A DNA stretch of 27,250 nt from JAZNGX01 sp045576675 (GTDB lineage: Bacteria; Bacillota; Clostridia; Monoglobales; Firm-18). Under the pieces are notes generated by a model. The model was not told where the DNA came from and ran no database searches. It was given only the letters and a program-made list of their open reading frames with translations. Shown here in pieces: positions 15,695 through 21,864 of this stretch; positions within the stretch are counted from its first letter, which is position 1; the number at the start of each line of letters is the position of its first letter. Made by a program: the position numbers and the translations under genes. The stretch lies in NCBI GenBank assembly GCA_045576675.1, contig JAZNGX010000150.1, positions 1 through 27,250 of the forward strand. The letters run 5' to 3'.

Positions 15695-15947
15695 AGGCTG
15701 TGATAAAATGCACAGATCGCATAAAGCAATGGATTTAATAAGATAGGTTTTGAACAGAACTAAAATTTAAATTTATATGTAGAAATTCGTTTGGCACGAA
15801 TTTCAAAAAATGATTGCTTTATGCTACGAACAAACTTCACCGCTCGCTGTACCTCGTACAGCTTCGGGTAAACCCTGCGGGTTCAGTTTGTCCGTTCTGC
15901 ACTATTTTATCGCACCCTAAAACAGGCTGTGATAAAACGCACAAATC
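15695..15947 (+). repeat. Nested inverted-repeat element with a repeated 24-nt end module
   Basis: This non-coding block after guaB contains stacked complementary arms. The outer arm 15696-15716 can pair imperfectly with 15897-15917 (core TGTGATAAAAT with ATTTTATCGCA). Inside, GCATAAAGCAAT (15719-15730) pairs perfectly with ATTGCTTTATGC (15813-15824), enclosing a 9-bp hairpin at 15782-15804. The stretch 15826-15836 pairs with 15885-15895 and encloses hairpins GCTGTAC/GTACAGC (15846-15862) and AACCC/GGGTT (15871-15883). The left 24 nt (15695-15718) recur at 15924-15947 with two differences. It could be a structured RNA, a MITE-like element with a partial second copy, or both. Confidence 0.75.
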
Positions 15948-15954
15948 TAATTAT

Positions 15955-15985
15955 AAAAAGACGTATGTTTTCATACGTCTTTTTT
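15955..15985 (+). terminator. Terminator between guaB and the Ppx/GppA gene
   Basis: AAAAAGACGTATG (15955-15967) pairs perfectly with CATACGTCTTTTT (15972-15984) around a TTTT loop, with six T's at its end. It stops only about 7 nt before the ribosome site of the next gene, leaving no room for a promoter in between. Confidence 0.92.
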
Positions 15986-16002
15986 GAAATACGGAGGCAG
16001 AT

Positions 16003-16881
16003 ATGAGAGTAGCTGTTATTGATTTAGGTTCAAATGCAGTACGAATGACAATTGCAGATATCAACGGCACAAAAATAAAAACTGTAAAGAGCTTTCGTGA
16101 AAATGTAAGATTAAGTGAAAATATGTCTGCGACAAAAATGCTTCAGCCGCAGCCGGTTGAACGTACTATTACCGCACTCAAGGGTTTTAAAGCTGCCATT
16201 GATGCATATGGTGCTGAAAAAACTGTTGCTGTTGCTACTGCCGCAATGCGTAATGCAAAAAATAAAGAGGTTATCGTAAAACCACTTGCTGAAATGGGTA
16301 TAGAGCTTGAAATAATCGAGGGGCAAAAGGAAGCTTATTACGATTATGTTGGCGTTGTTAATACAGCAGGTGTTGAAAATTGTGTTATCATTGATATTGG
16401 TGGTGCAAGCACGGAGCTTATATTGGTAAAAGACAGAAAAAACATTGGTTTAATAAGCTTGCCTTTTGGTGCAGTGACTGTAACTGAAAATTATATTGCA
16501 AGTTGCGATGCATCTGTCAGTGCAGAAAGCTATATCAAATCTATGCTCGACACTGTTGGATTTCTGGATGATGCAAATTACTTTGATGTTGTGGCAATAG
16601 GCGGCACAGCACGAAGCTTTGGTCAGGTCGATTTGAATTCAACTGAAGTTCCGTCAGGACATATTATTTCAGCACAATGTATAAAAGAAATCATAAATAA
16701 GATAAGTGCTATGTCTGTTGATGAAATTCGTGAAAGCTTGCCTGTTGAAAAAAGAAGGGCAGATATCATTCATGCTGGCTTTGCAATTCTTGGCAGTCTT
16801 ATTGATAAAATCAATTCGCCAAAGGTGATTGTAAGCAGAAGCGGAGTAAGGGAGGGTGTTTTATATGACCTTGCCCGTTAA
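16003..16881 (+). CDS. Ppx/GppA-family phosphatase (exopolyphosphatase-like)
   Basis: Enzymes of this actin-like ATPase-fold family remove phosphate from polyphosphate chains or from pppGpp. The 292-residue protein is the short form consisting only of the two-lobed catalytic part. It shows the phosphate-1 motif VIDLGSNAVRM (5-15), the IEGQKEAYYDY segment containing the conserved Glu110, phosphate-2 IIDIGGASTELIL (129-141), and AIGGTARSFG. It lacks the C-terminal HD-like region of long Ppx proteins. Which substrate it prefers cannot be told. CGGAGGC lies 7 nt before the ATG. It overlaps the dus gene by 17 nt and lies directly behind a strong terminator. Confidence 0.88.
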   Translation: MRVAVIDLGSNAVRMTIADINGTKIKTVKSFRENVRLSENMSATKMLQPQPVERTITALKGFKAAIDAYGAEKTVAVATAAMRNAKNKEVIVKPLAEMGIELEIIEGQKEAYYDYVGVVNTAGVENCVIIDIGGASTELILVKDRKNIGLISLPFGAVTVTENYIASCDASVSAESYIKSMLDTVGFLDDANYFDVVAIGGTARSFGQVDLNSTEVPSGHIISAQCIKEIINKISAMSVDEIRESLPVEKRRADIIHAGFAILGSLIDKINSPKVIVSRSGVREGVLYDLAR

Positions 16882-17815
16882 GCTGTGTCTTGCACCTATG
16901 GCAGGCGTGGCAGACAGAGCGTACAGAGAACTTGCAAAAGATTATGGTGCAACAATGACCTTTACGGAAATGATAAGCATAAAGGGTCTTTATTATAACG
17001 ATAAAAAAACTGCGGAGTTGCTTGATAATTCGCCAAGTGAGCATCCGCTCGCAGTGCAGATTTTTGGTCATGAGCCTGAAATATTTTCAGAAGTTATTGA
17101 TAAAGCATTGGCGTTTGGTGGTGATTATATCGACATCAACTGCGGCTGCCCTGCAAAAAAGATAATATCCAACGGTGACGGAAGTGCGTTGATGAAAACA
17201 CCAAAGCTTATAGGTAAAATAGTGGAGGAAACAGCCAAAAAATCACCTGTCCCCGTAAGCGTTAAAATGCGGCTTGGTTGGGATGATGAAAGCATAAATG
17301 TGTGTGAATGTGCAAAAATTGCAGAACAAAGCGGAGCGGCATTTATCACTGTTCATGGACGTACAACAAAGCAGGGTTATAGTGGACACGCTGATATTGA
17401 AAAAATCGCAGAGGTGGTTCAGGCAGTTAATATTCCCGTTATCGGTAATGGTGATATAAAAAATGCGCAGGACGCAATTGATATGCTTGAAAAAACAGGC
17501 TGCAGCGGAGTGATGGTGGGCAGAGCATCGCTTGGTAATCTTTATTTGTTCAAGCAGATTTCTGAGTATATGAAAAATGGTGTTGTGATTCCATCGCAAA
17601 CCGAGGTTGAAAAAATTGAACTTGCCAAAAAGCATATCGGACTTATAGTAAAGTATAAGGGCGAGAAAAATGGTATAAAAGAAGCACGAAAACACGCGTT
17701 GTGGTATGTTAAGGGACTTCGCGGTAACGTTAAGTATAAAGACAGACTTGTACATTGTAAAAGCTACAACGAAATGGTGTCTGTTTTTGATGAGCTTATT
17801 GAAGAGCAGTGGTAA
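16865..17815 (+). CDS. dusB: tRNA-dihydrouridine synthase, DusB type
   Basis: This is an FMN enzyme that reduces uridines in the tRNA D-loop region. The 316-residue protein has the TIM-barrel motifs APMAGVADRAYR (10-21), VQIFG, DINCGCPAKK with catalytic Cys95, VSVKMRLGWDD, TVHGRTTKQGYSG, the FMN-phosphate loops GNGDI and GVMVGRASLGN, then the helical RNA-binding domain. The ATG at 16865-16867 is used because GGAGGG (16851-16856) lies 8 nt upstream; an in-frame GTG at 16856 lies inside that site. It overlaps the Ppx/GppA gene, so the two are co-translated. No U-rich terminator is evident downstream. Confidence 0.92.
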   Translation: MTLPVKLCLAPMAGVADRAYRELAKDYGATMTFTEMISIKGLYYNDKKTAELLDNSPSEHPLAVQIFGHEPEIFSEVIDKALAFGGDYIDINCGCPAKKIISNGDGSALMKTPKLIGKIVEETAKKSPVPVSVKMRLGWDDESINVCECAKIAEQSGAAFITVHGRTTKQGYSGHADIEKIAEVVQAVNIPVIGNGDIKNAQDAIDMLEKTGCSGVMVGRASLGNLYLFKQISEYMKNGVVIPSQTEVEKIELAKKHIGLIVKYKGEKNGIKEARKHALWYVKGLRGNVKYKDRLVHCKSYNEMVSVFDELIEEQW

Positions 17816-17869
17816 TATAAAATAGATATACTGTTCTCAAGTTACTGTTTTACAAAAATATTCAAATAA

Positions 17870-17911
17870 CAATAAAACCTCCCGGGACCGTGAAGCCTTG
17901 GAGGGTTATTG
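17870..17911 (+). promoter_or_regulatory. Hairpin holding the ribosome site of a possible small ORF
   Basis: CAATAA and CCTCC on the left (17870-17882) face GGAGG and TTATTG on the right (17900-17911) across a small internal loop, giving about 11 bp. The right arm carries GGAGGG, placed 7 nt before the ATG at 17913. On minus, the same stem is followed by an A/T-rich stretch (TTATTTGAATATTTTTG), so it could instead be the end of a minus-strand RNA. Confidence 0.5.
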
Positions 17912-17912
17912 T

Positions 17913-18062
17913 ATGTTATTCAATTATCCGACCAAATGGAATATTCTGAAAAATACGTATTGTAGGAACTTTGGTAAAGCTATCAACAGCGTGGCATCTG
18001 TTACCGCTGCTTCCATCTTTTTATTAATCTTTAGCCTCGTAACCGAGCATTGCTTTTTTTGA
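17913..18062 (+). CDS. Possible 49-residue membrane peptide
   Basis: I do not recognise this peptide. The frame runs from ATG (17913) to TGA (18060-18062), with GGAGGG 7 nt upstream. The first 25 residues are polar and basic (FNYPTKWNILKNTYCRNFGK); the rest is hydrophobic (VTAASIFLLIFSLV) and ends EHCFF, so a single membrane helix is likely. It lies alone in a 461-nt gap between dusB and the SLH protein gene. The region also has a convincing minus-strand promoter, so the ORF may be accidental. Conservation in relatives would decide. Confidence 0.4.
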   Translation: MLFNYPTKWNILKNTYCRNFGKAINSVASVTAASIFLLIFSLVTEHCFF

Positions 18063-18081
18063 AAATCTCAAAAAACTATTG

Positions 18082-18103
18082 CATCGCACCTTAGGGTACG
18101 ATG
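18082..18103 (-). terminator. Hairpin with U-tract on minus, at the start of a predicted transcript
   Basis: CATCG-ACC with GGT-CGATG (18082-18103) forms an 8-bp stem containing one mismatch. Read on minus it is followed after seven bases by TTTTTTGAG, a terminator-like tail; on plus no U-tract follows. It begins about at the predicted start point of the minus promoter at 18111-18139. Confidence 0.5.
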
Positions 18104-18110
18104 TACAATT

Positions 18111-18145
18111 AGTATATCATATTATGTATAAAATTCCAATATGAT
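18111..18145 (-). promoter_or_regulatory. Minus-strand promoter overlapped by an operator-like inverted repeat
   Basis: On minus, TTGGAA (18134-18139) and TATACT (18111-18116) are exactly 17 nt apart, close to consensus. A perfect 8-bp inverted repeat, ATCATATT (18116-18123) and AATATGAT (18138-18145), covers the spacer edge and the -35, as a repressor site would. No minus-strand gene is evident downstream, so the transcript would be a short or non-coding RNA. Confidence 0.5.
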
Positions 18146-18176
18146 GTCATCTATGTTTAATGTATATATACCGTTC

Positions 18177-18205
18177 TTTATAAAAATTATGCAATCATTT
18201 ATAAT
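18177..18205 (+). promoter_or_regulatory. Candidate promoter of the SLH protein gene
   Basis: A perfect TATAAT (18200-18205) lies 17 nt after TTTATA (18177-18182), a poor -35. The start would be near 18212, leaving a leader of about 65 nt that ends in AGGAGG (18262-18267). ATGTAATG follows that site, so a start-stop pair ATG TAA (18272-18277) overlaps the real ATG by one base. Confidence 0.45.
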
Positions 18206-18276
18206 ATGCAAAAGGGTGGTAACTTCGCAGAGGACTTTTAAAAAAGAGAAATAAATATTATAGGAGGAATTATGTA

Positions 18277-21200
18277 ATGAAAAAAAGATTTTTTAGTATG
18301 ATTTTATGTGTATGTATGTTAATCGGTATGATGAGCATGCCTGTCTTTGCCGCAGATTCTGTTAAATCAGGAAAAAAGGCAATTGTAAATTTTGAATGCA
18401 CCATACACAAAAAAGCCGTTACAAGTGGCTTTGCCGGCACCGTTAATAAGGGTGACATTGTGAAAGTGGCAGAAGCATACGTTACCGGTGAGGACGGCTC
18501 TACCAAGTTTCATAAGCTGGTTGCCAATTTACTTGGAAATACAACCTATCGCTATATTGAAGCATACGATTCTGACGGAAATGAAGCGTTAAGCCCATAT
18601 ACTGAGGATAATGCTCCCAAAACACCTGCTGCTTCCTCGGAAACTGAAACAGTATCGGCATGGTTATTTGTAGATAGCCCCGTTGCAGGAGAAATGCCTG
18701 ATGAAAGCATTGAAGTTACAGGTGACACCGATATGGAAATTGATGACTACGAATGGACAGGTGATTTTAACACAGATGGCTCCTTTAAAGAAGGAGTGAA
18801 ATATACGCTTGTTATAAGAGTGAACCTCAGCGACAGTGAAGCAAACAAGGTTTTCAGTTCAAGACCTGCTGACCATGGTGTAAACAGATTTCCACCCACA
18901 ATCAAGCTTTCAAACGGCAACCGTACGGTTGAATTGACATATGCTTTTGGGGAGACAAAGGCGCCCAAGGAATCTACCGCACCCAAAAAAGAAGCTTCTA
19001 AAGACTCAACATATGTAAATGTTGAAAAGTTTACAGCAGGCGACTTTGGAACAATGGAGCTTGTAAGCGGAGGATATTCCATATATCACGAGCCTGATTC
19101 AAGAACTATGTATGGCTCAAGTCAGAAAACCGGAGCGACGATAACTGTTCTGGAGGCAGGTATTGACGGCGTTGATACAGATGCGGTTTACTATGCTATA
19201 TGGAATGAGCATCTGGAGGAAGTTGATTATGTAAATATGAACGATGCAAGGGCCACCTTCGGAAACTTTGTAAAGGAAGGTAACGATCCGAAAAGACCTT
19301 ACAACGAAGAGTTTGCAGCAAAAAGAGTGCAGGACAGACACAAGTTCAATGAAATAACTGAAATTGAAGTGGATTTTCTTTATGCAACTGCGACCCAAAA
19401 GCCATATATGTGTGATTACGTTACAGAGGAGGCAATCACCTCGTTTGATTATGACGATGATAGATATAAATGCCTTGGCGATATAGTTTACAGTACAACG
19501 GGAATTCCTGAGCCTTACTCAATGGTAACTGCTACCGTAACCTACGTTGCAAATGAGTCATACCATTTTTCAAAGGATGTAAAGCCGGAAAGAGAAAAAA
19601 CAATCAAGCCTCTTAATATTGGTAATAAAATTACAAGGATAATCAATACATATAGCATTAATTATATAGACGAAAAGACAATAAAGCTTGTTTACCACGA
19701 ATATATTGATCCGACATCCCTTGATACTGTTCCCACTCAGGCTATGGAGGACTATAATAAAAAGCATCAGTATGACAGAAGTGTTTCTCAACCAAAAACA
19801 GGAACAGCAAAGCTCAGTCCGTATGCACAGGAATCCGGTGCATTTCTGTGGCATTATCCTACGGAACATACATATGCATTTGAAATACAACCGAATCAGA
19901 TAATTGATATAATAGATATGGAGCTTTCAGATGAAATTCCCGGTCTTGTCGGTGATTGGTGCAGAGTTGTAATCGGAACAACTATCGGTTTTGTGCCAAA
20001 ATCATATTTAACAGATATTGTAATGTCAGATATCTGGCAGGGTGCGCCTGCTGTGCTTCACGACAGCCCCTATGTATTTGCTGGCGGCAGCGGAACAAAA
20101 GAAGATCCTTACTTAATTGAAACAGCAGAGCAGCTTAACGCCATACGCAAAGATAGTGCCAAATACTTTAAGCTGATAAGAGACATTGACCTCTCAAATT
20201 GGGGTAACTGGATTCCTATCGGCGGTACACCTGCCTACGGTGGTAACGGCGATAATGCTTATAATAAAGCACAGTTCGGTGCAGACTCCTTCAGAGGTCA
20301 GCTTGACGGAAATGGTCACGTTATCTCGGGTATGACCATAAAGATAAACGAAGCAAAGCCATACATGCAGGAAAAAAGTAACGACCGTTACTTCGGCCTT
20401 ATGGGATATATGTCAAATGGTCTTGGAAACAATGATGCCGGCATACGCAATTTAGGACTCATAAACTTCAACATTGACGTAACATATTCTGCATACTCCG
20501 AAAGCCTCTTTATCTGGGCAGGCGCATTTGCAACACATATGCTTGATTCCACTATAACAAACTGCTATACTGCAAACGGAAAAATCAATTTTAATATAAA
20601 TAAAGCACCCGAAACAGATATGGATGCTATAAATACGCAGTTTATGTTTGGTGGCTTAGCTGCGGAAATTGCCGGATGCACAGTAACAAAATGCTTTAAT
20701 GATGCAGATATTACAGTGAAGTCAAATGATAATAATAACTTTTACCTTATAGCTGGTGGTCTTGCTGCTGATATTCAGAAGTCAAGTATAAGCGAGTGCT
20801 ACAATTCGGGAAATATTACTCTCCCCTTAATGGACTGGGGGAATGGTTATAATTCGGTTGCGTGCGGTCTGTTTGTCTATGCTGAAAAATACGGCGATTT
20901 AAAAGCGGTAGAACATTCAACCGTTACCGATTGCTACAATTCAGGTAATCTGACTGCAAATGTTGTTGCAGGGCTTGCGAACTACGGCAGAACAAACTGC
21001 AATTGTGCATTCACAAACTGCTATAACGTTGGTAAGCTTACTATTGATGAAGGAATTGCCGTTACCGGCTTGCCCGGAAAGGCAGACCTTGTATATATTC
21101 CGGACTCCACATTTACCACAAGCAACTGCTATGCAGACGGTAATTCAGTTTCGGGAAATGCATGGAAGAGTTCTTCATCACTTGGCAGAAAGGTTCTTGC

Positions 21201-21786
21201 TTCAATCCCTGAAGACAGCTTTACGATTCCGAACGTGGATGCAATAGCATCAATTCCAAAAGCGGAAGTTATTGGTAACTTCATTGATGTCCCCGTGGGT
21301 GCATGGTTTGCAGAATCCGTAAAATGGGCTGTTGATAGAGGAATAACAAATGGTACTTCACCCACAACATTCTCTCCTGACAACACCTGCACAAAGGCAC
21401 AGATTATTACCTTTATCTGGCGAGCTATGGGAGAGCCCCCATATGAACAGGGAGCATCGTTTACCGATGTTAACTATAAGGATTATTACTTTGCAGCATC
21501 CAAGTGGGCAAACAACAAGGGAATGGTTGAAGCAGGAGCATTCAAGGGAGAAAGCCTTGTAACCCGTGCAGATACCGTGGTATATCTCTGGAAAATGTCA
21601 GGCTCGCCCGATGTTGGAACTGTCAGCACATTTACAGATGTTCCCGCCGATGCAACGTATGCAAAAGCAGTTGCATGGGCAGTTCAAAATGGAATTACAG
21701 CAGGCACAAGCGCAACCACATTTTCGCCTAATGATACCTGTACAAGAGGGCATATAGTAACATTTCTTAAAAGAGCAGTTAAGTAA
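18277..21786 (+). CDS. SLH-anchored surface protein with GLUG-type repeats
   Basis: This is an exported 1169-residue protein, probably held on the cell wall. A signal peptide ends at about residue 25 (SMPVFAADS). Two similar beta-rich segments follow, around residues 125-235 and 365-470, each ending in a strand pattern like TVELTYAF or TIKLVYHEY. An SH3-like segment lies near 540-585 (GDWCRVVIGTTIGFVPKSYL). Residues about 600-960 form a GLUG-type region beginning GTKEDPYLIETAEQLNAI, with FRGQLDGNGHVISGMTI and six copies of a C-[YF] motif such as ECYNSGNIT. Three SLH domains end the protein, starting near 1001, 1061 and 1119. Ligand unknown. Confidence 0.85.
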   Translation: MKKRFFSMILCVCMLIGMMSMPVFAADSVKSGKKAIVNFECTIHKKAVTSGFAGTVNKGDIVKVAEAYVTGEDGSTKFHKLVANLLGNTTYRYIEAYDSDGNEALSPYTEDNAPKTPAASSETETVSAWLFVDSPVAGEMPDESIEVTGDTDMEIDDYEWTGDFNTDGSFKEGVKYTLVIRVNLSDSEANKVFSSRPADHGVNRFPPTIKLSNGNRTVELTYAFGETKAPKESTAPKKEASKDSTYVNVEKFTAGDFGTMELVSGGYSIYHEPDSRTMYGSSQKTGATITVLEAGIDGVDTDAVYYAIWNEHLEEVDYVNMNDARATFGNFVKEGNDPKRPYNEEFAAKRVQDRHKFNEITEIEVDFLYATATQKPYMCDYVTEEAITSFDYDDDRYKCLGDIVYSTTGIPEPYSMVTATVTYVANESYHFSKDVKPEREKTIKPLNIGNKITRIINTYSINYIDEKTIKLVYHEYIDPTSLDTVPTQAMEDYNKKHQYDRSVSQPKTGTAKLSPYAQESGAFLWHYPTEHTYAFEIQPNQIIDIIDMELSDEIPGLVGDWCRVVIGTTIGFVPKSYLTDIVMSDIWQGAPAVLHDSPYVFAGGSGTKEDPYLIETAEQLNAIRKDSAKYFKLIRDIDLSNWGNWIPIGGTPAYGGNGDNAYNKAQFGADSFRGQLDGNGHVISGMTIKINEAKPYMQEKSNDRYFGLMGYMSNGLGNNDAGIRNLGLINFNIDVTYSAYSESLFIWAGAFATHMLDSTITNCYTANGKINFNINKAPETDMDAINTQFMFGGLAAEIAGCTVTKCFNDADITVKSNDNNNFYLIAGGLAADIQKSSISECYNSGNITLPLMDWGNGYNSVACGLFVYAEKYGDLKAVEHSTVTDCYNSGNLTANVVAGLANYGRTNCNCAFTNCYNVGKLTIDEGIAVTGLPGKADLVYIPDSTFTTSNCYADGNSVSGNAWKSSSSLGRKVLASIPEDSFTIPNVDAIASIPKAEVIGNFIDVPVGAWFAESVKWAVDRGITNGTSPTTFSPDNTCTKAQIITFIWRAMGEPPYEQGASFTDVNYKDYYFAASKWANNKGMVEAGAFKGESLVTRADTVVYLWKMSGSPDVGTVSTFTDVPADATYAKAVAWAVQNGITAGTSATTFSPNDTCTRGHIVTFLKRAVK

Positions 21787-21819
21787 TTATATAGCAATGA
21801 ACATATATAACCAATAAAT

Positions 21820-21857
21820 AAGGGCATGTCTCAATTCACTTATTGAGACATGCCCTT
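21820..21857. terminator. Bidirectional terminator between the two exported-protein genes
   Basis: AAGGGCATGTCTCAAT (21820-21835) pairs perfectly over 16 bp with ATTGAGACATGCCCTT (21842-21857) around a TCACTT loop, with A/T-rich flanks. It lies between the convergent SLH gene and the 889-aa gene, ending both. Confidence 0.88.
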
Positions 21858-21864
21858 TAAAATT

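Noticed and set aside
15695..15947. CRISPR-like reading of the 24-nt repeats
   Set aside because: Only two copies exist, 205 nt apart, with structured rather than spacer-like DNA between them and no cas genes.
17881..17905. Resemblance of GGGACCGTGAAGCC to the c-di-GMP-I riboswitch core
   Set aside because: The match needs an insertion and mismatches, and the P2 hairpin and tetraloop receptor of that class are absent.
18006..18014. GGAAGCAGC on minus, as in SRP RNA helix 8
   Set aside because: Only nine bases match; the CAGG partner strand and the capping tetraloop stem are missing.
18213..18228. T-box-like word AGGGTGGTAACTTCGC before the SLH gene
   Set aside because: The first nine bases match the T-box core, but the following bases do not, there is no terminator/antiterminator pair, and the downstream gene is not an aminoacyl-tRNA synthetase or amino-acid gene. 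The candidate -10 also lies just upstream, leaving no stem I.
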